NCBI GenBank assembly: GCA_003151595.1
Contig: PLXW01000057.1
Coordinates: 51,454-87,800 of the forward strand
Length of the DNA stretch: 36,347 nucleotides
Direction of reading: 5' to 3'
DNA from: Myxococcales bacterium
GTDB lineage: Bacteria > Myxococcota > Polyangia > Polyangiales > Polyangiaceae
Shown: positions 16,263-23,506 of the stretch, piece after piece
Position numbering within the stretch: the stretch's first letter is position 1
Layout of the letters: the number at the start of each line of letters is the position of its first letter
The notes under the pieces: model-generated
Databases searched by the model: none
What the model was told of the DNA's origin: nothing
Seen by the model: the letters and a program-made list of their open reading frames with translations, nothing else
Translations under genes and position numbers: made by a program

Positions 16263-16402
16263 TTCGCCTCGCGCGGGCGCGCGTCGACGCTTATCGCGCG
16301 CGCTCGTGATCCGTTTTTCGCGCGGCGCCCACTAGCTCGATGGCGTTGTCTGTTCACGGGTCGGGCCGACGCTCGACGTGCGACAGCCGCCCCGGTGGAG
16401 CC

Positions 16403-19009
16403 ATGCGTTCGAACTCGATCGTCGTTCTCGTTTCGTTCATCGCCGCGGCGCTCGTCGCCGGATGCGGGCGCATGGAGGGCTCCGGTGTCGGTGGCGCTTC
16501 GGACGCCGGCGCCGACGTGTTCGTCTCCACGACCCCCATCGACGACGGCGGCAGCGCCGACGGGACGATAGGCCCCGTGGGAGTCGTGGACTCCGGCCGC
16601 GTTCCCGACGGGTCGCCGATCGACGCCGCCGCGCGCGACGGCGGAGGCGCGCTCCCCGACGGCGGCGTCTGTTCGCCCGGCACCACGGCGTGCGGCGGGG
16701 TGTGCGTCGACCTCGGCTCGGATCCGAACAACTGCGGCGCCTGCGCGATCCTGTGCAGCGGCCAGGTGTGCTCGAACGGCGCGTGCGCCGCGAGCTGCGC
16801 GCAAGGGCTCAGCGACTGCAACGGCGGCGCGTGCGTGAACCTGACCGACGACCCGGCGAACTGCGGCGCGTGTGGCGCCTCGTGCGGCGGCGGCGAGCAG
16901 TGCGTGAACAGCGCATGCGCGTGCGTGACCGGCACGACGCCGTCGCTGTGCAACGGCGTGTGCGTCGACCTCGCGTCGAGCCCCACCAGCTGCGGCGCGT
17001 GCGGCGTCTCGTGCGACGGCGGGCTGTGCTCGAACGGCGCGTGCGTCGGCGCGTGCCCCGCGGGGCAGGTCGACTGCGGCGGCGCGTGCGTCAACGAGAA
17101 GAGCGATCCGGCGAACTGCGGCAAGTGCGGCGGCGCGTGCAGCGGCGGCGAGATCTGCTCGAACGGCGCGTGCGCCTGCACGCAAGGGGTCGACCCGGCG
17201 CTGTGCAATGGCGCGTGCACCGACGTCGCATCCGACCCGGCGAACTGCGGGACCTGCAACAACCCGTGCCCCTCCGGCGACGTGTGCTCCGGCGGCGCGT
17301 GCGTCGTGTCGTGCGCGACCGACGCCGGCGCGACGCTCACCGACTGCAGCGGCGCCTGCGTGAACGAAGCGAACGATCCGGCGAACTGCGGCGCGTGCGG
17401 CAAGGGGTGCACCGGCGGGCAGGCGTGCGTGGCCGGCGCGTGCGCGTGCACGCAAGGGACGACGCCCGCCTTCTGCAACGGAGCGTGCGTCGATCTCGCG
17501 TCCAACCCGAACGACTGCAAGGCGTGCGGCAACGTCTGCCCCGCGGGCGACGTCTGCTCGGCCTCGGCGTGCGTCCTGCAATGCGACAACGGCCTCACCA
17601 ACTGCGCGAACGCCTGCGTCAACGAGCTCACCGACGACGGCAACTGCGGCGCGTGCGGCGTCGCGTGCACCGGCGGCGCGAGCTGCACGTCGGGCAAGTG
17701 CACGTGCGCGGCGGGCGACTCGTACTGCGGCGGCGCGTGCATCAGCACGGCGAGCGATCCCTTGAACTGCGGCGCGTGCGGCAAGACGTGCGCGACCGGC
17801 GAGACGTGCAGCAACGGCGCGTGCGTGTGCCCGGCGGGCCTCAGCCTGTGCAACGGCGCGTGCGTGAATCTGCAGACCGACAACGAAGCGTGCGGCGTGT
17901 GCGGCACGACCTGCCAGAGCGGGACGACGTGTCAGGCTGGCAAGTGCCTCTGCGCGGGGGGCCTCGCCGTCTGCAACGGCGCGTGCGTAGACGAGCACAC
18001 CGACAACTCCAACTGCGGCGCGTGCGGCGCGGTGTGCAACGGAGGGACGACGTGTCAGGCGGGGCTCTGCCAGTGCGCGAACGGCGGCATGCGCTGCAAC
18101 GGCACGTGCACCGAGACGCAGAGCGATCCGAACAACTGCGGCGCGTGCGGCAAGCCGTGCCCCGCGGGCGACGTCTGCGCGGCGGGGGCGTGCGGGCTCA
18201 CGTGCGCGGCCGACTCCGGCTCGACGCTCACCGACTGCGCCAGCGCGTGCGTCGATCTCGGGAGCGACGCGAACAACTGCGGCGCGTGCAACAAGCCGTG
18301 CGCGGCGGGCGCCAACTGCCTGAACGGCGAGTGCACGTGCGGCGCGAGCGAGACGCTCTGCGGTCCGTCGTGCACCAGCACGCAGACCGATCCGGCCAAC
18401 TGCGGCGCGTGCGGCAAGCGATGCAAGGCGGGGACGCTCTGCACGAACGGCGCGTGCACCGGCGCGTGCAACACGACGGCGGGGGAGACCCAGTGCGGCA
18501 ACGCCTGCGTCGACCTCGACACGAACAACCGCAACTGCGGCGCGTGCGGCACGGTGTGCCCCGGCGGCGGGGCGTGCAGCAACGGGACGTGCGCGTGCCC
18601 GGCGGGCGAGACGCAGTGCGCGGGCGGGCGCATGGGCGCGGGGAACTGCCAGAACCTGCAATCGAGCCGGATGGACTGCGGCGCGTGCGGCACCGCCTGC
18701 ACCGGCGCGAACCCGGTGTGCAACGACGGCACGTGCGCCGTTCGATGCACGGCCTCGGGCTTCTCGCAGTGCGGGACCGGACCGGGCGCGACGTGCGTCG
18801 ATCTCCAGACCGACAAGCAGAACTGCGGGCTGTGCTCCGACATCTGCGGGAGCAACCTGGTTTGCGTGGCCGGCGCGTGCACGTGCCCGAGCGGGACGGT
18901 CAACTGCGCCGGGACGTGCTCGAACCTCCAGACCGACAGCACGAACTGCGGACTGTGCGGGACGACGTGCTCCTCGGGGCACGGATGCGTCGCCGGCGCC
19001 TGCCAATAG
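16403..19009 (+). CDS. Lipoprotein built of 18 tandem cysteine-rich repeats
   Basis: The 868-residue product starts with a lipoprotein signal, MRSNSIVVLVSFIAAALVAG, then Cys21. An Asp/Gly/Ala-rich linker (residues 22-88) with typical DAG-type spacers follows. The remainder is 18 contiguous repeats of 41-49 residues (see separate entry), each with about six to eight Cys in the pattern NCGACGxxC..G..C..G.C.C..G...C.G.CV. It resembles the Myxococcus-type disulfide-rich repeat proteins. It would be exported, lipidated and cross-linked by disulfides into a long stalk or surface fibre. No enzymatic domain is present, and the protein ends in the middle of a repeat (VAGACQ). The ATG at 16403 has GGTGGAG just upstream; an earlier in-frame ATG at 16340 would mask the signal peptide. 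It is a stand-alone gene. Confidence 0.85.
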   Translation: MRSNSIVVLVSFIAAALVAGCGRMEGSGVGGASDAGADVFVSTTPIDDGGSADGTIGPVGVVDSGRVPDGSPIDAAARDGGGALPDGGVCSPGTTACGGVCVDLGSDPNNCGACAILCSGQVCSNGACAASCAQGLSDCNGGACVNLTDDPANCGACGASCGGGEQCVNSACACVTGTTPSLCNGVCVDLASSPTSCGACGVSCDGGLCSNGACVGACPAGQVDCGGACVNEKSDPANCGKCGGACSGGEICSNGACACTQGVDPALCNGACTDVASDPANCGTCNNPCPSGDVCSGGACVVSCATDAGATLTDCSGACVNEANDPANCGACGKGCTGGQACVAGACACTQGTTPAFCNGACVDLASNPNDCKACGNVCPAGDVCSASACVLQCDNGLTNCANACVNELTDDGNCGACGVACTGGASCTSGKCTCAAGDSYCGGACISTASDPLNCGACGKTCATGETCSNGACVCPAGLSLCNGACVNLQTDNEACGVCGTTCQSGTTCQAGKCLCAGGLAVCNGACVDEHTDNSNCGACGAVCNGGTTCQAGLCQCANGGMRCNGTCTETQSDPNNCGACGKPCPAGDVCAAGACGLTCAADSGSTLTDCASACVDLGSDANNCGACNKPCAAGANCLNGECTCGASETLCGPSCTSTQTDPANCGACGKRCKAGTLCTNGACTGACNTTAGETQCGNACVDLDTNNRNCGACGTVCPGGGACSNGTCACPAGETQCAGGRMGAGNCQNLQSSRMDCGACGTACTGANPVCNDGTCAVRCTASGFSQCGTGPGATCVDLQTDKQNCGLCSDICGSNLVCVAGACTCPSGTVNCAGTCSNLQTDSTNCGLCGTTCSSGHGCVAGACQ
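16709..19006 (+). repeat. 18 tandem Cys-rich coding repeats (41-49 codons each)
   Basis: Residues 103-868 of the lipoprotein break into 18 units, each starting near DLxSDPxNCGACG and ending CxGxCV. Units 5, 12 and 14 carry longer inserts before the final Cys pair (for example ATDAGATLTDC and AADSGSTLTDC). Units 7, 3 and 16 have lost the first Asn-Cys-Gly register (NDCKAC, TSCGAC, MDCGAC). The DNA is also repetitive (GGCGCGTGCG-type words recur), but protein-level conservation is higher than DNA identity, as expected for an old, selected expansion rather than a recent duplication. Confidence 0.85.
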
Positions 19010-19044
19010 GCCTCGGCTGGTTCAAATGTGGTAAGAGGCGCCGA

Positions 19045-19260
19045 ATGAGCACCCCGCAAGATCCCCCGAAGCGAAACAAGCAGAAGCGCCGCCGCACGAA
19101 GAAGCTCGCCGAGTGGCGCGAGAAGAACGCGAAGACGGCCGCCCCCGCCGGCAAGACGGTGGCGAAGAAGGCCGCGCCCGCGAAGGCCGCCAAAGCCCCG
19201 GCCGCGAAGGCCGCGCCCGCAGCCAAGGCGCCCGCCGCGAAGCCGAAGCCCGCGAAGTAG
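19045..19260 (+). CDS. Lys/Ala-rich basic peptide, histone H1-like composition
   Basis: The 71-residue product has an N-terminal basic block (PPKRNKQKRRRTKKLAEWREKN is its core, residues 8-29). It then has a tail made almost wholly of Ala, Lys and Pro in KAAPAKAAK-type repeats. This is the composition of bacterial histone H1-like tails (HctB/AlgP type) and of ribosome- or nucleic-acid-binding tails. It is likely cytoplasmic and nucleic-acid associated, but low complexity prevents family assignment. The ATG at 19045 has AGAGG about seven bases upstream. It starts 35 bases after the Cys-repeat gene and is followed after 14 bases by a thioesterase gene, possibly in one transcript. Confidence 0.6.
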   Translation: MSTPQDPPKRNKQKRRRTKKLAEWREKNAKTAAPAGKTVAKKAAPAKAAKAPAAKAAPAAKAPAAKPKPAK

Positions 19261-19274
19261 CCGAGGCCCGCGCG

Positions 19275-19745
19275 ATGACCGCGAGTCTCCAGGAGACGTA
19301 CGCACCGAAGAGCATTTGCTTCGGGTGCGGCCCCGCGAACGACAAGGGGCTCCGCATCCGAAGCATCGCCATCGGCGACGACGAGACGGTGTGCGACTGG
19401 ACTCCGGAGCCGCACCACCACGCCTTCGACGGCATGCTCAACGGCGGCATCTGCGGCGCGCTGCTCGACTGCCACTCCAACTGGACGGCGGCGTGGGCCT
19501 TGATGCGCGCGCGCGGCGTGGACGCGATGCCGTGCACCGTGACCGCCGAGTTCGCGGTGAAGCTCCGCAGGCCGACGCCGATGAACGGCCCCGTGCACTT
19601 GCACGCGAAGGTGGCCGAGGTGGACGGTGACAAGGTGACGGTCGACGCGGAGCTGACGGCCGGTGGCAAGGTCACCGCGACGTGCCGCGGAGTGTTCGTC
19701 GCCGTGAAGGAAGGGCATCCGGCGTTTCACCGGTGGGAGCGTTAG
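19275..19745 (+). CDS. Hotdog-fold (PaaI-like) thioesterase
   Basis: The 156-residue product matches the PaaI/4HBT hotdog layout. An N-terminal CFGCGPANDKGLRI motif is typical of one subgroup. The central helix HHHAFDGMLNGGICGALLDCH carries the His-Gly/Asp acyl-CoA active site. Beta strands CTVTAEFAVKLRRPTPMNG and VHLHAKVAEVDGDKVTVDAEL follow. It probably hydrolyses an acyl-CoA; the substrate is not visible. The ATG at 19275 gives the usual length; the open frame extends upstream through the basic-peptide gene in another frame. A 138-base palindromic element starts 41 bases after its stop. Confidence 0.82.
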   Translation: MTASLQETYAPKSICFGCGPANDKGLRIRSIAIGDDETVCDWTPEPHHHAFDGMLNGGICGALLDCHSNWTAAWALMRARGVDAMPCTVTAEFAVKLRRPTPMNGPVHLHAKVAEVDGDKVTVDAELTAGGKVTATCRGVFVAVKEGHPAFHRWER

Positions 19746-19785
19746 GCCTCACCCGCTCGTGGCTCGCTGTGGCCGCGCGCCAGCT

Positions 19786-19923
19786 AACCCTCACCCGCCC
19801 GCGTAACTCGCGATGACAACGCGCCCTCTCCCGCAAGGGGAGAGGGCAACCCATCTCTCATCCCCTCTCCCCTTGCGGGAGAGGGGGCGCGCGCTTCGTG
19901 TCGCGCGTTGGGGGGTGAGGGTT
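19786..19923. repeat. 138-bp imperfect palindrome, REP/MITE-like hairpin element
   Basis: The outer arms are exact reverse complements: AACCCTCACCC at 19786-19796 and GGGTGAGGGTT at 19913-19923. The inner arms, 19824-19846 and 19863-19885, are 23-base exact reverse complements of each other, and each contains CTCTCCC GCAAGG GGAGAG, itself nearly palindromic. The 16-base loop (AACCCATCTCTCATCC-like, 19847-19862) is the only unpaired centre. CCCTCTCCCGCAAGGGGAG-type words are a widespread bacterial interspersed palindrome. It fills the gap between two convergent genes and its last bases form the stop codon of the minus-strand gene, so it may also act as a bidirectional terminator. Confidence 0.85.
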
Positions 19924-20831
19924 CACGGCTGCACGTCGATCATCGCGCGACTCACATGATCGAGCGCTTCGCCCGCGCTCTCCACGGTTCGTAGCGCCAC
20001 ATCATCGAGCCCGAGCTCGGCGGCGCGCGCCGTATCGACCGCGGCGTAGGCGCGCGCCAGAGCCGCGACGTGCTCGGCGATGCGCGTGTCGAGCATCGCG
20101 AGAACGGCATCGGACGGTGAGGGGATCTCGCGGTCTCCGCTCTTCGGCGGCGCGACGCGGACGACGCGCGCGCGTTGAACACGGAGGCGGGCGTCGGCGA
20201 GGCGGGCGAGGGCGCTCCAGGTGCCTCGAACCGTGCGCGAGGTGGCGCGATCGAGGAGCGTATCGTCAGCGTGGCGTCGGAGGTCGGCGCCCGTGAGGAG
20301 CGTGCGGCGCGCGGGCTCGTCCACGTCGCGCGCGACCGCTTCGAGCGCGTGCGCGACGAGATCGTCCGCTTCGATGATCCGCGGGAGCGACGCCAGCACC
20401 GAGGCCACGACGACCGCGACGAGGCGCAGCGGCAACGACGACTCGCCGAACGACTCGACGAGCCCACCGGCCAGCGCTCCGGCGACGAGCGCGAGCACCA
20501 GATGCACGCCGCGGAGGGCGAGCGTCGAGAGCGCCGCGCCGCGCGAGGTCCCGCCGTCGCCGCGCACGCGCATCGTCCGTTCGGCGTACGCCCCCGCGAG
20601 GAGCAGCGCGCCGCCGACGATCGTCGCCCCCGGCGACACCAGCCCCGCGGCGAACGCGCCCAGCGCTCCCAGCGCCGCCGTCATCGCCGACGATCCGCCG
20701 CTCGCCGCCAGCGACAGGAGCACCGCCAGCGCCACGAACGCCACCGCGCCGGGGATTGCGCCGAGCCGCGCGGCGACGGGCCACGCGCCGAAGAGTGCCG
20801 CCGACGCGAAGAGGAGAGAAGCGGTGCGCAT
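19923..20831 (-). CDS. Multi-span membrane protein of unknown function
   Basis: The 302-residue product has an N-terminal half of hydrophobic helices (about 5-45, 48-80, 105-150) rich in Ala, Leu and Gly. A soluble helical C-terminal half with Arg/Asp/Glu-rich segments follows (EADDLVAHALEAVARDVDEP and beyond). I see no catalytic or transport motif. It is the second gene of a pair with the VWA gene: only seven bases separate them, and its GAGGT ribosome-binding site overlaps the upstream stop, so the two are one transcript. It may provide the membrane partner of the VWA protein. The stop codon TGA is formed by the end of the 138-bp palindrome. Confidence 0.6.
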   Translation of the reverse strand: MRTASLLFASAALFGAWPVAARLGAIPGAVAFVALAVLLSLAASGGSSAMTAALGALGAFAAGLVSPGATIVGGALLLAGAYAERTMRVRGDGGTSRGAALSTLALRGVHLVLALVAGALAGGLVESFGESSLPLRLVAVVVASVLASLPRIIEADDLVAHALEAVARDVDEPARRTLLTGADLRRHADDTLLDRATSRTVRGTWSALARLADARLRVQRARVVRVAPPKSGDREIPSPSDAVLAMLDTRIAEHVAALARAYAAVDTARAAELGLDDVALRTVESAGEALDHVSRAMIDVQP

Positions 20832-20838
20832 GGCGACC

Positions 20839-22308
20839 TCAGTACGCGCTTCGCGTGAGGTTCGAGCTCTCGGACGCGGCCGTCGACTTCGCGGCGCGCT
20901 TCCCGTCGTCGCTCGACGGCGGCGCAGCGAACGCCCCCATCTGCGCGTCGTACGCGCTGCTCTGCTTGGCGAGCGACGCCTTCATCGGGGCCGGCGCGTA
21001 GACCGCCGCGCCCTTCAGCGCCGCGATGTTCTGCTGCACCAGGTGCGCTGCCGTCGCCTGATCGCCGCGCGCGTACGCCTGCGCCGCTTCGATTTGCCGC
21101 TGCGATGCCATCACGCTCGTCGCGCTCCCCATCACCTCGGCGTCCTTGCCGCGCGCCACGTCGTTCGCGTCCTGCGTGGCCACGAACGAGATCGGCGAGG
21201 TGTGGACGTCCGAGTCGTCGCCGCCGACGCGATGCCATGTGGCCTCGGCGCCGATCGATCGCGCATCGCCCGCCTCCAAGTCGGTCGCCAGCTCGAGCAC
21301 CGCGCGTCGCTCGTCGCCGGCGAAGAGCGCCCCCATCTTCACATCGATAGCGCCGTTGCCCACGACGCGCGCGTCCGCGCCGCTGGCCCGTACGAAGCGA
21401 ACGCCCTTCGGCAGCGTGAGGTGCACCGTCGCGTTCTCCACCGTCGTCGAGGCGGCCTCGTCGAGCTCGCGGTGAAGGAACGTCGCCAGCGCGCCGCCGT
21501 CGTTCACGAAGCCGAAGTTGCCGTGGCCGTCGCGCGCCAGCGCGCTCATGTACGACTCGTCGAAGTCGAGGCCGATGCCCATCGACGACACGGTGATCCC
21601 GCGCTCGGCGCTGTCGCTCGCGAGGCGCTCGGCTTGCGCGCGCGTCGAGTCGAGGCCGTCGCTCACCAGCACCACGCGACGCACGCGCCCGCGCGCCGTT
21701 TCGCCGAGCGTGGCGAGCCCCATCTGCAAGCCGCTCGGGATGTTCGTCCCGCCGCCCGCTTGCAGCTCGCGCACGCGCCACGCGAGGCCGTCGCGCACGT
21801 TGCCGAGGCGCGCGAGTGGCTGAATCAATTCCGCGCCGCTCGAGTAGCGCACGAACGCGATCTCGTCGTCGTCGCGCATGTCGCGCATGAGGCCGAGCAC
21901 CGACTCCTTGGCGCGCGCGATCTTCTCCCCCTCCATCGATCCGGACGTATCGAGCACAACCACCAGCGAGAGCGGCGCGCGCTCGAGCGCGACCTCGCCC
22001 TTGTCGGCCGACACCTTGATCTCGGCGAAGATCGGCTCACCGCCGCCGGCGAGCACCTTCGTGTGGCTGAGCGCGATCTGCCCGTGCGCGCCGGGGCCCG
22101 AGAAGCGAGCCACGTTCGATCCCGTGGGGGCGATGGTCGGATCGGTCACGAGGAGGCTCGACCCGACTGTGAAGCCGCCGACTCCACCGCGCGGCGTCGC
22201 GTTCGACGATCGCGCGAGCACGAGCCCGCCCGTCGCCAGCACGATGGCGCCCGCCGCCAACCCACGACGCACTCGAGCCGACCGAAATCCGTTCACCAGC
22301 GAGCCCAT
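20839..22308 (-). CDS. Von Willebrand factor A domain protein, membrane-anchored
   Basis: The 489-residue product has an N-terminal anchor (residues 14-33). A VIT-like beta region follows (about 60-108), then a VWA domain (about 113-290) with the complete metal-ion site: DTSGSM, the TNIPSG threonine, and LVSDGLDS. The VWA domain is followed by a beta-rich region and a helical tail with an alternating Ala/Gln segment and a Ser-rich end. VWA domains with an intact metal site mediate protein binding, often in membrane complexes. No MoxR ATPase or other usual partner is adjacent. The start ATG at 22308 follows GAGGTG by about four bases. The 494 bases upstream to the next gene hold the minisatellite. 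Confidence 0.85.
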   Translation of the reverse strand: MGSLVNGFRSARVRRGLAAGAIVLATGGLVLARSSNATPRGGVGGFTVGSSLLVTDPTIAPTGSNVARFSGPGAHGQIALSHTKVLAGGGEPIFAEIKVSADKGEVALERAPLSLVVVLDTSGSMEGEKIARAKESVLGLMRDMRDDDEIAFVRYSSGAELIQPLARLGNVRDGLAWRVRELQAGGGTNIPSGLQMGLATLGETARGRVRRVVLVSDGLDSTRAQAERLASDSAERGITVSSMGIGLDFDESYMSALARDGHGNFGFVNDGGALATFLHRELDEAASTTVENATVHLTLPKGVRFVRASGADARVVGNGAIDVKMGALFAGDERRAVLELATDLEAGDARSIGAEATWHRVGGDDSDVHTSPISFVATQDANDVARGKDAEVMGSATSVMASQRQIEAAQAYARGDQATAAHLVQQNIAALKGAAVYAPAPMKASLAKQSSAYDAQMGAFAAPPSSDDGKRAAKSTAASESSNLTRSAY

Positions 22309-22451
22309 GGCGCACCTCGTCGCGAAACCCGAAAGCGAGCGTTTCCACCACCGTCGCGGTGCGCCCCATCGCGCGTCGCGTCGCCGTGTGCTCGGCCCAG
22401 TCGGCCGTTTCGTTCCCCCGTTGGACGCCCGACGCCCCGAGAAGTTCTCCC

Positions 22452-22783
22452 GGGTGGTGAGATTCGCGAACGAGGTGGTGAGATTGCCCGCCGAGGTGGC
22501 GCGCCGGCCGGAACGGAGGTGAGTTTGGCGGACGAGGTGGTGAGATTCGCGAACGAGGTGGTGAGATTGCCCGCCGAGGTGGCGCGCCGGCCGGAACGGA
22601 GGTGAGATTCGCGGACGAGGTGGTGCGCCGGCCGGAACGGAGGTGCGCTCGGCGAATCGGGTGGTGAGATTGGCTACCGAGGTGGTGCGTTTGCCTGCCG
22701 AGGTGGTGCGCCGGCCGGAACGGAGGTGCGCTCAGCGAATCGGGTGGTGAGATTCGCGAACGAGGTGGTGCGCTCGCTGAATC
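22452..22783. repeat. Degenerate ~21-bp minisatellite with an 83-bp higher-order duplication
   Basis: About 16 head-to-tail units of 18-22 bases fill this gap. Three unit types alternate: GAGGTGGTGAGATTCGCGAA, GAGGTGGTGAGATTGCCCGC and GAGGTGGCGCGCCGGCCGGA. GGAGGTGCGCTCGGCGAAT-type variants also occur. A 71-base block at 22453-22523 is identical to 22536-22606 (offset 83), so a three-to-four-unit block was duplicated recently. Because 83 is not a multiple of three and unit lengths vary, no single frame reads through, which argues against protein coding. There are no unique spacers, so it is not a CRISPR array. It lies upstream of the VWA gene, whose promoter would have to be in 22309-22451. 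Confidence 0.85.
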
Positions 22784-22802
22784 CGCGTCGCGGACCGCCG
22801 TC

Positions 22803-23378
22803 TCACATATGCGCGCAGTACGCGGTCATCGGCTTGCCCGGGCCGTCGCTCGCGCACTGCAACACGCAGCTGTACGACGCCTGCAGCAGGTTGATGATGC
22901 ACGCGCAGAGGAGGTCGGGCGTCGTGCCGGCGCAGCCACTCGGCTGCGGGTTGCATCCGAGCTGAGGCGTGCTCGCGTCGACGACAACGCACGCCGGGAG
23001 TCCCGCGTCGCCGCTCCCAGCGTCGCTCGCAGCGAGGGGCTTCACGCTGGTTGTCCGCGGGGTCGCGCCGCCGAAGCAGTAGTACTTGTCCGCGCCGCAG
23101 GTGCAGTTGCCACACTCGGCGAGCCCCGGATACACGCCCCCTTCGCCATAGTAGGTGGGGCCGACGTTCATCGCGTCGCCCCCCGCGTCGTCGCCCGGAT
23201 CGGGGTTCGCCGGGGCGCGCGGCGTCGCGTCGCGCGTGTCGTTGATGACGTTGTCACCCGAGCCCGAAGGGTCTCCGCCCGACGATCCGCTGCACGCGGT
23301 CGCCATGGGCCACGCGATCAACGAGGCCATCACCGCGACGCGCGCCACGTCCGTCCATCGCTCGCGCTTGCGTCGCAT
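22803..23378 (-). CDS. Cys-rich lipoprotein of unknown function, 191 residues
   Basis: The product has a basic start (MRRKRERW), a hydrophobic stretch (VARVAVMASLIAWPMATA) and Cys29 as the probable lipidation site, although the lipobox is weak. A Ser/Gly/Asp-rich linker with DAG-type spacers follows, and then a Cys-rich domain. The recognisable groups are CGNCTCGADKYYCF, LPACVVV, LGCNPQPSGCAG, LLCACIINLLQASYSC and VLQCA, ending TAYCAHM. It is likely exported and disulfide-bonded on the cell envelope. ATG at 23378 is chosen; an in-frame GTG at 23384 would add two residues. It is divergent from the hybrid kinase gene, with about 130 bases between starts. Confidence 0.7.
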   Translation of the reverse strand: MRRKRERWTDVARVAVMASLIAWPMATACSGSSGGDPSGSGDNVINDTRDATPRAPANPDPGDDAGGDAMNVGPTYYGEGGVYPGLAECGNCTCGADKYYCFGGATPRTTSVKPLAASDAGSGDAGLPACVVVDASTPQLGCNPQPSGCAGTTPDLLCACIINLLQASYSCVLQCASDGPGKPMTAYCAHM

Positions 23379-23506
23379 CGACACAGGATAGCAAACGGCT
23401 TCGCATCGCGCTTTCGCGTGCCCACACGATCCCGTACCCTCATGCGTGGGCCTGGGGACGGCGCGCCCGCGATCTCGATGCTTTGTCGAGACGAGACGGG
23501 AGCCGT

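Noticed and set aside
16277..16318. A rho-independent terminator after the kinase gene
   Set aside because: The stem is only alternating GC (GCGCGCG/CGCGCGC) with an 11-base loop, and the T-run is 12 bases further on; such GC runs occur throughout this DNA.
16238..19006. A 922-codon open frame on the minus strand opposite the Cys-repeat lipoprotein
   Set aside because: It is antisense to a protein with a clear signal peptide and 18 conserved repeats. Its Ala/Arg/Val-rich, repetitive sequence is what the complement of a GC-rich Cys/Gly repeat gives, and it has no family features.
22452..22783. A CRISPR array
   Set aside because: Units run head to tail with no unique spacers, units differ from each other, and no cas genes are present.
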